From positions 335,501 to 399,500 of the forward strand of contig NW_026732534.1 of assembly GCF_028476545.1 (NCBI RefSeq): a DNA stretch of 64,000 bases, written 5' to 3'. Below, one piece after another: positions 50,225 to 62,794 of the stretch. Source of the stretch: Physella acuta. Lineage: Eukaryota; Mollusca; Gastropoda; Physidae. Both the position numbers and the translations under genes were made by a program. The notes under the pieces are model-generated. The model made no database searches, was not told the origin of the DNA, and saw only the letters and a program-made list of their open reading frames with translations. How positions within the stretch are numbered: the stretch's first letter is position 1; each line of letters opens with the position of its first letter.

Positions 50225-50625
50225 ATACTTTTATATTCTCCCCCCCCCTAACCCCCAGATATTGAATACCCCTACCAGACCTCCATAGATTCTCCCCCCA
50301 CACCCCACACTCGACTGACTCCCCCTACCACACCTCCGTAGATCCTTCCCCCACCCCTCCCCCATTGACTACCCCTACCACACCTCCATAGATCCCCCCA
50401 CCCCAGACATTGACTACCTCTACTACACCTCCATAGATTCTCCCTCCTCCCCCCCCCCCCTTACCCTAGACATTGACTAACCCTTCCACACCTCCATAGA
50501 TTCTCCCTCCTCCCCCCACCCCAGACATTGACTACCTCTACCACACCTCCATAGATTCTCCCCCCTCCCCACCCCCGATATTGACTACCCCTACCCTCCA
50601 TAGATTCTCCCTTCCACCACAAGTC
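50225..50625. repeat. C-rich minisatellite, about 60-bp unit
   Basis: Roughly seven units of 'ctccatagattctcccccc', variable C/A runs, 'agacattgactacccctacc', 'acac'. One strand is almost free of G. Confidence 0.85.
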
Positions 50626-51528
50626 GTGCAAATAAACTAAAATAAATATTTTTCCATTAAAATCTTAATGCTAATCGATCTCCCCTCTATACCGACTCCC
50701 CCCCCCCTTCTGCCCCACCCACCCATATAGATACCACTCTACACCCATACACCACCAACCCAATGTCAATACGTGAAGATAACAAACATTAAATCGATAC
50801 AAATCACACCAAGTCGAATTAAAGAATTCTATTTTTATACAACACTAGATAACGAGGTGTAGGTCAAAATGGTTGAATGTCGTTTATCATATTGCTTTAC
50901 CACACCTCACCCACCCCCACACTCTCGCTAAGTAGCTCCCCTCCACATGTGTTTATAATGTATTATGGAAGTTTTTATCTCTAACGTTTCCTCGTTTAAA
51001 AAAAATAAAACTTAGATCTACGACTGTTTGTGAAAAAAAAAGTAAATCTTGGATTTAAAATCGTTAGAAAACAACATGATGAAAAACGTAAAACTTAGAT
51101 ATTTTATCGTTTGCCAAATGTTATGAACAAAATAAATAAAACTTCAAATTACGACCGTTAGCAAAACGACATAAAATACGGTCGTTTTCAAATGCCACGA
51201 ATAAACATTAGTCTTAGTACTTAATTTGAGATGTTGATTCGTTGCAAAGCAAGTAGTCGTGTTTGAGGCAAAATAAAATTTAACATTTGAATTGTTATTC
51301 ATGTTATTGTCAATATCTATTTTTAAAATCGGATTTTCGACATCACGGCTCATTTCACAATCGCCAACATAATGACTGATTCTTGTTACGGGCTTGTAAA
51401 TATTTTATCTGACGTTTGACCATTGGTCCATTTCCTGTCAACTTCTTGTCCACCTCTCATCACAATCGGTCAACATCTTGCAAACTTGTTCATCTTATCG
51501 AGGCATAGTTGTCACGGGCGATCAGTAA
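50626..51528. other. Non-coding, no gene seen
   Basis: Three loosely similar 'aaacttagat..tacgaccgtt' segments occur at about 51010-51190. No exon signals. Confidence 0.4.
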
Positions 51529-51529
51529 T

Positions 51530-52134
51530 CTCATGTCTGAGTTTTAAAACATTAAAGTACCCTCATGTCTGAGTTTTAAAACATTAAAGTACCCTCATGT
51601 CTGAGTTTTAAAACATTAAAGTACCCTCATGTCTGAGTTTTAAAACATTAAAGTACCCTCATGTCTGAGTTTTAAAACATTAAAGTACCCTCATGTCTGA
51701 GTTTTAAAACATTAAAGTACCCTCATGTCTGAGTTTTAAAACATTAAAGTACCCTCATGTCTGAGTTTTAAAACATTAAAGTACCCTCATGTCTGAGTTT
51801 TAAAACATTAAAGTACCCTCATGTCTGAGTTTTAAAACATTAAAGTACCCTCATGTCTGAGTGTTAAAACATTAAAGTACCCTCATGTTTGAGTTTTAAA
51901 ACATTAAAGTACCCTCATGTCTAAGTTTTAAAACATTAAAGTACCCTCATGTCTGAGTTTTAAAACATTAAAGTACCCTCATGTCTAAGTTTTACAACAT
52001 TAAAGTACCTTCATGTCTGAGTTTTACAACATTTAAGTTCCCACATGTGTGAGTTTTAAAACATTAAAGTACCCTCATGTCTGAGTTTAAAAACATTAAA
52101 GTACCCTCATGTCTGAGTTTTAAAACATTAGAGT
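51530..52134. repeat. 32-bp minisatellite, about 19 copies
   Basis: The unit is 'ctcatgtctgagttttaaaa' followed by 'cattaaagtacc', period exactly 32 bp. The first ten copies are virtually identical; changes concentrate in the last third (51860-52134), so expansion has been at the left end. Confidence 0.97.
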
Positions 52135-53085
52135 ATCACGCTGTTTAATTTCAGACCTACACCGGCAAATGCTTCTCGATATTGCATTATCACTCACACA
52201 GCCATACCCACCCCTACCAAAGCACAATTATACCCACCTTATCAAAACATAGTCATACCCACCCCATCAAAACACAGTCATACCCCTCCATCAAAACATA
52301 GTCATACCCACCCGCTCCCGCATCAAAACTCTTTTATACCCCCTTTCCCATTAAAATAGTCTTACCCACCCCTACCAGTTGATTAGTGCTGAGAAAAAAA
52401 AAACATCAGCAAAAAAAAAACAAAAAAAACCCTAAACTTCCTGGTTTGCTATAAATCAAGGTTGTACTAATCACCGGCGGCTGGGTAAACTTCCCTAAAA
52501 CAACCTTTATCAATCAAACGGGAAGATTTCCTGTAAGCCTCTCTCCCTAGCAGACAGAATATTTTAATCTGTTGACTGCCGGTTAATACGTAGTTTTCTA
52601 CCTGAATAGGTTAAACTAAAGAATTTTTTTTTTTAGGTTTGTAGTGAATTTACTTCATATTGTAGGAAGTTTGTGGAAATTAGTTCAATATATGGCTCAG
52701 TTTTTTTTTTATCGCGGGGTGCGTTCAAAAAATGTGATAAAGTATTTCTCATGTTTAAAAAAGAAAGATGAATAAGATTCTTCAGTTCGTTAGGATTATT
52801 GTTTTTTTTTTTAATTTAAAGAAAAAAATGTAAGAAGTTTGTGTAGAACTTTGTGACGTTGTTTCAGGGGGAGGGAGGGTTTGGATTGTTGACCTAAAGA
52901 GTGACGCAAGGGGAGAGAGGGTCGCCGAAAATCGAGTGGAGTCATTTAATTGATAAGAGATTTACCATACCACAAACACACATTAAGATTTTCCTTTTAA
53001 AAAATTGAAAAGGCAGGCGACGGATAATCCATAAATGACGTGAAACTTTTTAAAACGACTTTACTTCCTCCCCTCCCCATCGTCG
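52135..53085. other. Non-coding, C-rich short repeats and MITE remnant
   Basis: At 52195-52380 there are short units 'catacccacccc(a)tcaaaacatag'. About 52850-53045 has a remnant of the CRE-ended MITE ('atccataaatgacgtgaaac' end). No gene. Confidence 0.45.
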
Positions 53086-53087
53086 TG

Positions 53088-53530
53088 CGACGGCGTGGCC
53101 TAGGAGTAGAGCTCTAGAATGCAGAGGCGTAGCGACCCTTCCCGGCGCCCGGGGACAAACTTTCGATTTGCACCCCCCTCCCCTCGAGATTTCCATTTGC
53201 ACCCCCCTCAAACTTTCGATTTGCACCCCCCTCAACCTTTCAATCTATTTTTCCAACCCATTTTGGCGCCCCTAAGGTCGGCGCCCAGGGACATATGTCC
53301 CCCCCCCCGCCCCCCCCCCCCCTCGCTACGCTACTGCTAGAATGTTACCCCGAAAGTCTCAAGTTTGAATCCGGGTTCAAGTCAGTGGAAAGACTATGAG
53401 TCCACCCAGCTCTGATAAGTACCTAACTCAGGTTAGGGATGGTAAACGCGGCTAAGCATAGTGCTGACCACACTATCATATGAACTCTACTTCATCTGCC
53501 CAAATGGATCACTACTAAATTTTACTTATT
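53088..53530 (+). repeat. SINE family 2 copy split by a hAT-type element
   Basis: The head (A-box-like 'gcgtggcctaggagtagag') is at 53090-53121. The body (B-box-like 'gtttgaatccgggttcaag', 'gagtccacccagctctgat', 'agcatagtgctgaccacact') runs from 53345. They are separated by the insertion at 53122-53336 plus its target duplication. Confidence 0.85.
53122..53336 (+). mobile_element. Family A hAT-type element (215 bp), nested in a SINE
   Basis: Ends CAGAGGCGTAGCGACC and TCGCTACGCTACTG. A perfect 8-bp duplication CTAGAATG lies at 53114-53121 and 53337-53344. The interior has two to three TTTCGATTTGCACCCCCCTC units. It interrupts the SINE head and so is younger than it. Confidence 0.96.
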
Positions 53531-54240
53531 TTACATATCATCCCAAACTTAAACCTTCTATATTTAAAATGACCTCCCACGAACAACTTCCCTCAAAAAA
53601 TGCAGTTTTAAAAAAATATATATTTACTGAGGTCTGACAACGTTTAACTTAAGTATTTTAATCGATTTCTATTACAATTTACAATCCTTTAAAATGAAAA
53701 AAAAAAACAACTGCTAAAATTCAGTTTCGAACGTTGCTTTTAAAATTTTAAAGTATGTCATCACCTGATCTTACCAGCCCCCCCCCCCCATCCCCCCAAG
53801 TATGGAACATCCATCCCTGAGTCGATATCCTACCAACGCTACTGATTACAACCCCCCCCCCTCCCCTTTTCAATGTATCTTTTTCCTACATGTGAACATA
53901 TTCAGAGGAAGGTCGCACACATACAAGGCGTTGTGGGAACTGTCCGAACAGTGAGAAACTGTCATTTATGTGACATTCTTTGACAGTCAGTCCTGACATT
54001 TACTACATACATACATGGGCAAAGTTGAAAATAGAATGTAAACAACAGTTATGAGGTCAGCGTGACATCGCAACATTGCGACCACCCTTAAAAAGCCGTA
54101 CAGCGCCAAATGTGGTTACATATAGCCTGTCTCTTTAATAGGTTAGATTGGTGTTTTAAAAGCCTGAGGTTTAAAAAGCCTGAACTTAACCTTACCGCCT
54201 TCTCGTGAAACATCCACAAGATATAAAAATAAGAAAAGCC
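53531..54240. other. Non-coding, no gene seen
   Basis: C runs at 53780-53870; otherwise no features. Confidence 0.4.
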
Positions 54241-54455
54241 CCTTCTTTAGACCTAGCGATGAAATAGAGTTTATATGCCCCCCCCCCCCCCCCCCAGGAG
54301 AACGTCTACCGCCCGCAGTGAACAAAACAGAATTTTTATAGAAAATATATACATATAAACTTTTACCAATGTCCGCCCCCTCCCCCAGGAAAATTGAGTC
54401 CACCCCCCCCTACCGAAATATCCAAGTGCCCGCCGCCGGAGAATATGAAACACTG
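54240..54455 (-). mobile_element. Family B hAT-type element, partial
   Basis: C-run interior, 'agaaaatatatacatataaa', 'cttttaccaatgtccgcccc' and a right end 'gaatatgaaacactg' matching the family's left end reversed. The other end merges into SINE 2-like sequence ('cctagcgatgaaatagagt'). Confidence 0.65.
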
Positions 54456-54649
54456 CCTAAAATGACCCCCGCCCCCTTTAAATTGCAGTTGGATTCTCTT
54501 CAAAACACTATTTTTGTTTCTCAAATCTTGACTAGCTCGACCATCTAAAGAATTTTAGTTAATTTTTATTACAATTTATTAAAACAGTTTTCTAAAATGC
54601 AAAATAACGGCTATAATCAAGTTTCTAACAGACTTTTTTTGAAATGCAT

Positions 54650-54745
54650 AAGTGTGACGCCACACTCTCTGACCCCTCCCCCTCATCGGCACAAAATTAC
54701 GGACCACCTACAAGTATGACATCACTCATGGACGATCCCCTTAGC
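54650..54745. repeat. CRE-ended MITE remnant
   Basis: 'agtgtgacgccacactctct', C-rich centre, 'tatgacatcactcatggacg': the same inverted layout as 31812-32006. Confidence 0.4.
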
Positions 54746-54912
54746 TGTGTAATCACATCAAACATATTATTTACAATAATAGAAACCTAACCTTGTTCTA
54801 AACCTAATCTAAATATACATTTTTTTAATTTACAGAATACATTATATGTCTACTAATTAAAGTCTATAACTCAATTAAAATAACATAATTACTAGATCAA
54901 GATTTAACTCAC

Positions 54913-55140
54913 CTCTGTATCTTCTGCGCTTCCACTTCGGCAAGCTTGTCTCTCTTTAACTCAACTCAGCTCCTGGCACTAGTTTCAAAAACACCACCAT
55001 CCAAAAAGCAATAAATCTCTAATCTTCTAGCGATCTATTCCTCTCTGTGACAACTCTTTATCTGGACGCAAGAAGCGAGAGAATCGAGCAAATATAACGG
55101 ATTACCAACTGTCCTGAGATTTCGTCAAGTGTTTTGACCG
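54913..55140 (-). other. Possible non-coding first exon of the minus-strand gene
   Basis: A consensus donor (CAGAG|gtgagt) on the minus strand at 54913 is preceded by balanced-composition sequence. It could splice to the acceptor at 43900, which lies just 6 bp before the start codon, implying an upstream exon. Frames entering from it are closed by stops, so it would be 5' UTR. The 11-kb distance and lack of transcript data keep this tentative. The 5' limit is a guess. Confidence 0.3.
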
Positions 55141-56170
55141 GCCAACGAACTGTTTACAAAGATATTTTTCCGGCGAACTGTTGGCATAAATATAATATAC
55201 ACAAATCCCTTTTATATGTGTTTACAATTAATAACAAAATGTGAATCGAATTCAGAAGGGAACGTTCGAATAGAAATAAAAATATTTTGACGTAAGATTT
55301 ATGCACGGGTGCAAATTAGTGTGAAAGTAACGGAGCTCTGTCGATATTAACTTGTCTGCTGCTTAAATAAGTTTGTTAGAGTTAGTCCCCTTGGCCCGCC
55401 GGTAGCGATTGAAAAGCAGTAGTGATCTAGCTAAAACGAGTAATGCTATTCACTTATACCAGACTATTCCCGGGCCGTATTTGTTGTTCAATACGATTGG
55501 TTGCTCGTCGATTTCACACACCCGCTTCTCAATCAAATACTACGGCGTAGACAGGACACGATTTGCATAACTCGCCCCTCAACCAAATCATGTAACTTTT
55601 GTAATACAACTTTACTCAAAGTAAATCTTTTATGCTCAATTTTCTATGTAGGCCTAATATTTTTACTTTATTTTCTAAACGTAAGTTTATTGGTAACAAA
55701 AACAACAGCTAAATATAGCTTACCTTCAAATAATCATTGGAATGTAGTATATATTAGGTTGTTTATTCTATTTAAAATGTAAATATAGTGTCTAACCCCG
55801 AAGCAAAGGATGTCTAGGGCCCATAAACCCTGTCGCTCAATAGAAAATGAATTACCCCCCCCCCCCTCCCACATTGTAGCCTGTTTAAAAAGAAACGCGT
55901 TCAAATTTTATTTACTCCCCTCATTCAAAATATCTATCGTATTTTTAAAGTTATTTTTCCCCACAAACAAAAATGTTGTAAGTTGAATTCGTTGCTTAAT
56001 ATTTTTTGTACAAGGTAGAGTTGCAAACGTAATCAAACAATTTCATTATCTTCATCTTCGTTTGATAATAAGTATCAAGTGAGTGATATCATCTAAAAAA
56101 ATAATCAACCTCCAACGAGTTGAATGGAACTCATTTTGGCAATCAACGGCATAATTAGACTCACATGTGT
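55141..56170. other. Non-coding, no gene seen
   Basis: AT-rich, one C run at 55855. No exon or repeat end recognised. Confidence 0.4.
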
Positions 56171-56171
56171 A

Positions 56172-56278
<107 letters not shown>

Positions 56279-56701
56279 ATGTGTAAGAGAGGGAGAGCAA
56301 ACATAATCTAAACAAGTTTTGTATTCTGTATTCTGTGACCTCTTTAAAAAAAATACTCCCATCACCCACCCTCGACCTCATTTGGAAAAATAAATGGCAC
56401 TATAAATCGTCTATTGTAGGAAAATAATAGTCGTGAGGTAAAAATAAAAGATCAATTAAATGCTATTTTTGTTTCAATATTGGCTGAAGTGGTCCATGCT
56501 ATTTTTGGATATCGAAGAAATAGTTGACCAAAAATAGCTGTAATTGAATTATTGTTGTCACCTTAAAATAGGTCTCAATGTTTACAGTTGGGTTATCGTT
56601 TAAAAAAAATACTTTACTATTTTCAATACTAAAATGCGCATATTTAAAACAGTCAATTAAATTTATCCCAATTTTAAAAGCACTTTGATAAACAATATTC
56701 C

Positions 56702-56813
<112 letters not shown>

Positions 56814-56839
56814 TTATATATATCAGTTTTAGTTTGGTT

Positions 56840-57720
56840 TAAGGGTGTATGGTATTTTACAAATTTTTTACTCAAAACTCACCTGTTTGTTCTCTACAGC
56901 CTACAAATTAGACAGAAAAGAATTGTGTTCCAAGAACAAGTGAAGTGAACTTCTGTACAACAGGTATACATTTAGTAATTGTTCGTACGTTTGTTGAGAC
57001 AAATAACTCTCCTTCTAACTTAAGTATTATGTCTAACAAATCACAGTGGCTGAAGACATTTACATTACATACAGACACACAGACACTCAGGCGGACATAT
57101 ACTGACATACATACATGCACATATACAGGCTCTTAACTATACATATATGGACACATCCACGCTTACACGTACACATACATCACTCATACCTAGTTTATTA
57201 ATAGGCAATATGACAATAAACTGACACGAGTACTTTCTCATATTGTTTAAATACATACTACATAGGATACAAGATGCACTATTCAATTTAGGCCTAAAAT
57301 AAAACATCGAAAATATTTTCGAAAAATTAAATTAAATTTTTTTTTTTTAAATTTTGAAATGTATTCTGTTTACTTTAAATATTTGAAGTATTTTTTTAAA
57401 GCGTATAATTAAAGGGCGTATTTTTTGTTTGTACAACAACATAAATAATAATCGGCACGTTTAGGCCTATATTTTTCAAAACAAGCTTCAACTAAATATC
57501 GATTTGTCATTAAACTTCCGATATTATTGAAAAATAATTCTAAAATCGATAATTTAAAGTAAATACATTCGCAGCCCGCGGTTAATTTCCGGTTGATTTA
57601 CAAACTGGTCATGTACTTTATGAATGGAAGGACCAGAGTTAAGATAAGTCTGTTTGGCTGGAGCTTTAGACTGCGGGGATGTTGACAGCAAAAGTCAAAT
57701 AAACGAACGACGTATGATTA
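56840..57720. other. Non-coding, no gene seen
   Basis: Degenerate 'acatacagacacac'-type stretches at 57060-57180; AT-rich otherwise. Confidence 0.4.
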
Positions 57721-57784
57721 CAGGAAAATAATACGCCGAATCGTGTGAAGGAAGGGGCGAGTGGGGGAGGGGGGGGGGATGTGG

Positions 57785-58035
57785 TGGCTCAACTTATATA
57801 CTTTTTCCAGTGTCCGCCCCCTCCCCGAAAATTCTACCCCCGCCCCCGAAAATTTAAAGTACCCCCACCCCTCTCCGTGGAGGAAAAAGTCTGAAAGAAA
57901 CACTGGTCGCATTTTTAGATCATACAAATTTTCGGGGAGGGGGCGGACACTGGAAAAAGTATATAATTATATTTTGTTGAATGGGACGGTAGACATGTTT
58001 TGGGGTGTGTGTGTGTGTGGGGGGGGGGGGGTTGG
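57785..58035 (-). mobile_element. Family B hAT-type element plus an adjoining partial copy
   Basis: 57785-57905 is a minus-oriented copy whose outer end reads 'gtctgaaagaaacactg'. From 57930 a second, plus-oriented fragment begins ('ttttcggggagggggcggac', 'aaaaagtatataattatat') and runs to a G run at 58020. The two are head to head, which implies insertion near insertion or rearrangement. Confidence 0.65.
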
Positions 58036-58039
58036 TTTT

Positions 58040-59385
58040 AGTTTAGAGAAAATAGACAGCACTATCAACCTAGCGCCCGTTGTATCCTTCCTCAACGGGC
58101 CATTTTTCTCGTTAACGTATATTTATAAATCGCGTGACCAATGTGATTTGTATTTCTACAGAATATTACTAATTTTAAACAGAATTTTTGTTTTCAAAAT
58201 GTAGGAACGTTTCGAAAAACACGTTCGAGCTAACGTCTTGAAAAATATTTAAGCGGAATGTTTATTGATTTCTTGATATTAAAATCCGTTTATTCCATTG
58301 TTATAAAGTCGGATTTAGCCAACATCCGACGGGTCACGTTCAAGTGTCTATTTATACTCACGCATTTCACACAAACCCGTGTGTGTTATTTGCACCAAGA
58401 CACAATACATTTTCTATGAAATGACGCTGTTTTGTCATGTACACGTTTTTTTTTAAAGAGTTGCGGAACTTTTCTCACGGAGTAGCGGCCCTTTGTTCAA
58501 ACGGAATTGTCGCGACATGGACGACATTTGTGGCATTAACTCCAATCAAACCACGACCCATGATGTTCTATACATGTCTATGGGTTCACGAACTAAAGAG
58601 GAAGTCTGATAACTCGAGAACTACATTTTTTAGAGCTTTTGATTGCAGGCATTAATAGACAGACATTCACGTTCAAATAAAAAGCTAACGAAAATGCTCT
58701 GTCCGAATTATACTGCATAGCAATAATATTTCATTTTTGTTTTTCGTTTTTGTTTGGCTACATTTAAACGCAAAGTATAGTTTGATGTTAATATAGAGGC
58801 TATAATAGAATTAGAACTACAGTTAGAGCTACATTTTAAATGGCTCCTTTAAAAGTTTAAGCATAGTGTAGTTAACATTAATATTTGGTTACGTTTTTAT
58901 ATGGCTTATAAAATGGCTTATAAACCGATAACAGCAGAATTTATTGATAGTGTTCGTTGATAAATTGTGAAACTGTCCTTTATTTTCTTTTGTATTCATA
59001 CAAAGCATTGTTAGATAAAACGTGTTATTCCATCCCCGCTACTTACATTCACAAATAGACACGGGTGAAAGCTCTTATAGAAAAACTACATTTAGGGTTG
59101 CATTTAGTATCCACTCGTGCTATATATGTTAAGGTTTAAGCCCTTAGTTGGCCTAAAAAGTTACAATACAATATATCAGCACACATACCGATAAAATTGG
59201 ACTTGGACATTGCCTCTTTGTCAAATACCTCCATGTTATTATCCCCTTCCAGAAATTCGTTATTTTTCACAATTTAAAGTGAAAAACCATACATTTTTTT
59301 TCGCATTCTATAGGATGCCTGAAACGGGCTGAGAGAGTACAAAATAAATCGCAATTTGTACAATCTCCAAAATTACTCAGAGAAG
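58040..59385. other. Non-coding, no gene seen
   Basis: Unique-looking AT-rich sequence. A short open frame at 58437-58655 has no splice context and no recognisable protein. Confidence 0.4.
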
Positions 59386-59386
59386 C

Positions 59387-59390
<4 letters not shown>

Positions 59391-59461
<71 letters not shown>
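59391..59461. repeat. (TA)n microsatellite
   Basis: About 70 bp of TA. Confidence 0.95.
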
Positions 59462-59462
<1 letters not shown>

Positions 59463-59604
59463 CTTATTCAGCTATTATTTAACTTAAAACTCGTAATCAG
59501 TGACCCCAACAAATGAGCAGGGACTACCCCCAATATACAGGAGTTTTGCCTATATAGAGAGATCTTATAGGCAGTGCTAGTACAACAGCTCTGGTCCACT
59601 CATT

Positions 59605-59768
59605 TCTTACAGACTTTTTCTCCGGGGATAGGGGGGGACTTGAAACTTTTTTTTTAGGGGGGGGGGGGGGGGACGACGACGACTAAATTTTAAGGGACGG
59701 ACAACTGTTGTATATTTTCTATATAATTCTATTTTTTCCGGGGGGGGGGGGGGGGGGGGGGGGGGCGT
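59605..59768 (+). mobile_element. Family B hAT-type element, 3'-truncated
   Basis: Left end 'atttcttacagactttttct', 'ccgggg', then G modules and 'tatattttctatataattct' before a G run of about 30 bases. The right end is missing. Confidence 0.65.
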
Positions 59769-59769
59769 G

Positions 59770-60505
59770 CTTCGCCTGAACGAAAAAGAATTTATATGAA
59801 CTCTTTGATGTCGGCGGAAAACACCAAGGACCGTAACTGCTTTAAAGTGAATCGTGCTCGTTTGAAGGTTAACGATCTTTCAATAGCATACAACGAGTGT
59901 TTACACTATAAAGCCATTCTGTTATGAATAGCGTCCGTTATAAAAGATGCATGGTTAGTTTAACTTTTAATATAAATTAAAATAGTTCATTTTGTTTTCT
60001 TATTATATACATTAATTCTATACATTCACGTTTCAAAGATAATAGTTTCTTGCTAATAAAAAAAAAGTTTAAATGTGCTTATTATTACTTTTATTTTTGC
60101 AGTCGTATTTCAAAGAGAGCTTTGAAATAATGGGAATATTGACCCACTTCTAGAAGTCTGAATGGGCGTATAAGATTAAACGAAAATGTTGGACTGGACA
60201 AAGTTTCTGTTCTATAAAGACTCCAACGTTGACTAGGTGGGACGTTTTTTTTTTTTACTTTAATTTATCGCTGCCTTAAAATATAAGAATCGGTGCGTAT
60301 TTAATTAGCGCTGGGAAAATACTGTACACCCCCCCCCCCAACCCTCCGCCTCTGTGCTTGTTCGTTGTTTAGCTGGAATACGGCTGGACTGTTTTCTGTA
60401 TGTATGTAGCCAAGTCACTCTTGTGGCTTAAAAAACTACATTAGCTAATCCAACCACTGCCCTAATTCACCACAACAGCGAATTCCTTAAACAACGAACA
60501 CGGAG
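59770..60505. other. Non-coding, no gene seen
   Basis: No exon, repeat or element end recognised. Confidence 0.4.
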
Positions 60506-60509
60506 TTCC

Positions 60510-60655
60510 CTACATCAGTAAGTAAAAATAAAGAACCTGATCGAGCTTAACGGTACATGGGGCAGGCGAAGTAGAGTTAGCCTGTTTATGCCTTGGCGTA
60601 TGAAGGATGGACTCGGGGACATTGTACAGATATGCTTTAACATCCGACCACGCCG
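60510..60655 (-). repeat. SINE family 2 fragment
   Basis: 'aaagaacctgatcgagctta', 'ggcgaagtagagttagcctg', 'ccttggcgtatgaaggatgg' resemble the tail half of SINE 2. Confidence 0.45.
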
Positions 60656-60787
60656 TTCCCATCTCTACATCAGCATAGCCCGCCTTATAACCCCCCCCCC
60701 CCCCCCAACAGCTCACCCCCTCCTCACCCACTTTTCAAAGCGAGTCGAAAATTGTATCATTCTCACACCGTTCTAATGTTACATACA

Positions 60788-60958
60788 GTGTTTCAACCAG
60801 ATATTTTTCTCCGAGAAGGGAGGGGGTGGGGGACTTGATACTTGTGGGTGGGGGGGGGGGATACTTTACTTTCCGTGAGAGTGGGGTGGACACTGGTTGA
60901 AGTGTAGGCCTAGTACCTCTTGTATATAAACTCTTTTTCGTTCGGGGGGGGGGGGATC
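60788..60958 (+). mobile_element. Family B hAT-type element, right end missing
   Basis: Left end 'cagtgtttcaaccagatatt', 'tttctccgag', then G-rich modules and 'ttttcgttcggggggg'. No right terminal repeat follows. Confidence 0.65.
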
Positions 60959-61234
60959 GATTAGATCGGCTGTTAACATAACCCATTTCATATCAAATTC
61001 TGTAATACTTGTTTGTCCGCCCTTCTAAATAATATTGATAATCTAACATTCACCTTACAGCATCATAACCACTTATTACAGCACTTCATAAATATTCACC
61101 AAAACTAAAAACTCTACGGGGTTGATTCGCTTGTTTCTTATTAAGTTCATGTATACAACATTCAATTTATTGAATTGAAAAAATCGTGTTTAACATAGTT
61201 ATACCTCAGTGCTACCTTTACGTTGTGTGGTTTC

Positions 61235-61430
61235 CGTCAGTGTCATCCGTTTCCCATAAAATGTGGCTATCATCCCAAACCTGACATCTAGTGTCAACCA
61301 AAAACCAATGCATGCTAGTGTCACCAAATGCCATCGTGCATGATATCACCTAATGTCACATGTCAGTGTCATCAACCGCTATTATACTGCTCGCGTCATC
61401 CGGTAACACTACATTTTGGTGTCATTCAAA
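61235..61430 (-). repeat. 'gtgtcatc' repeat fragment
   Basis: Recurrent 'agtgtca(t/c)c' motifs like those of the element at 13237-13934, in reverse. Confidence 0.35.
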
Positions 61431-61569
61431 ACTGTTTTTTTTTTAAAATAAAATTCCTGACAACTTCAATGAAAACTTTTTCAAACATTATTAGACCACC
61501 AGCAATTCTGAAGAAAGTTTGTATTCTGGTCAACGGGGCAGGTGGAGCAGAGTTCATCTATTTCTGTGT

Positions 61570-61722
61570 CTCGAAAGAACTTTTTCTCCGGGAGCGGAGG
61601 GCAATTGAAGACTTGAAATTTTGGGGAAGGGGGGTGGACACTGGTAAAAGTATATATTTTCTATATTAATTCTATTCCGTTCAGGGGGGGGGGGGGGGCG
61701 ACGCCAAAAGGTGCCTGGAAGA
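61570..61722 (+). mobile_element. Family B hAT-type element, degraded ends
   Basis: 'gaactttttctccgggagcg' left part, 'actggtaaaagtatatattt', 'tctata' centre, G run, and right end 'aggtgcctggaagaaacaca'. No target duplication recognised. Confidence 0.75.
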
Positions 61723-62443
61723 AACACACACAACCCAGTTTAAGGTGACATTTATTTTTAATACTGGGTTATCTACCTACAAAAATTATACTAGCAACGA
61801 AGAATGAATTTGTTGATGTTAAATTATTAATCAACACAGTTTTGGGGACAAATTCTCTTGAATACTTGTAATAAATAAAAGTATTGGATAGATTTTGACC
61901 AAACAATCTGTTGGCCATTTCCTAATAAATTAATGCCTTCTTCAGTAGGAGGCTTCAGCATGTTTTTAGTATTTGTTGATAACAGCAACTGTCTGTGTAG
62001 GTTTTAGGTGACAGTTGCTGTCTACATGCAAGTCTTAGGTGACAGACATTAAAAGCCAGATAACCCCACCCAACCCCCTTCCCCAACAAAAACTGACTGC
62101 CCGCAGTCAATGACAATCTTTATAACTTGCATGATCACTCTTTCAACAAATAATTTTTAAGTCGTGGCACAATGACAAAGTCGTAGACTAACATTAACAA
62201 ACCATCCCATTCCATGAGTGAATGGGATTCTTTTCTGTGGAAAAATTAATGGATAATTTTCCTCTTACGAAGCGTATGGTTACATCTCTGAGAAATGTAT
62301 CCAATAATCCCTGACAATCATAAGAGCATTCAAAGTTGGGATCAACATTTTCTTGGCTTTATGATATATGTAAAGATAATGTAATCCACACTACTTGTAA
62401 AATGAACAGTAAATTAGTAAAACAAAAGTGACCAAAAATGTTT
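61723..62443. other. Non-coding, downstream of PSMA2
   Basis: A short internal duplication around 61985-62045 ('ggtttta/agtctt' then 'aggtgacag'). No gene. Confidence 0.4.
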
Positions 62444-62449
62444 TTTATT
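62444..62449 (-). terminator. Possible PSMA2 polyadenylation signal
   Basis: AATAAA on the minus strand about 345 bp after the stop codon. Other candidates lie further on. Confidence 0.35.
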
Positions 62450-62794
62450 TTTTAAAATTATCTTCATTTGAGGATGCATACAAAATAAACTGCTTTCAAC
62501 AAAACATGAAAAACAAACCAGTCACGCTTTCTAAATGTAGTGCACAGATATTAAGCAAGAACTTTAAAAAGTGAAAAATATTAGGTTCTAAAACTGTATA
62601 TGATCCTAATCGTTGATATTTAACTTATGCATTTTTGTTTTAAACTCTTATAGGCCTACATAGTCTATTTATAATACAATCTGTATGAATGTTTAAAAAT
62701 GAACGTCACTTGAAATACTTACACAACATAGAAAATGGAAACCATTAATAACTTTAAACAAATATAACTGTCGAACTCTCACTACAACATAGTT

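Noticed and set aside
54913-54960. Coding reading DKLAEVEAQKIQR in the candidate 5' exon
   Set aside because: An in-frame TGA precedes it and the junction with 43899 would put the next exon in a stopped frame. If real, it is 5' UTR.
58437-58655. 72-residue frame
   Set aside because: No homology recognised, no splice context, ordinary length for chance.
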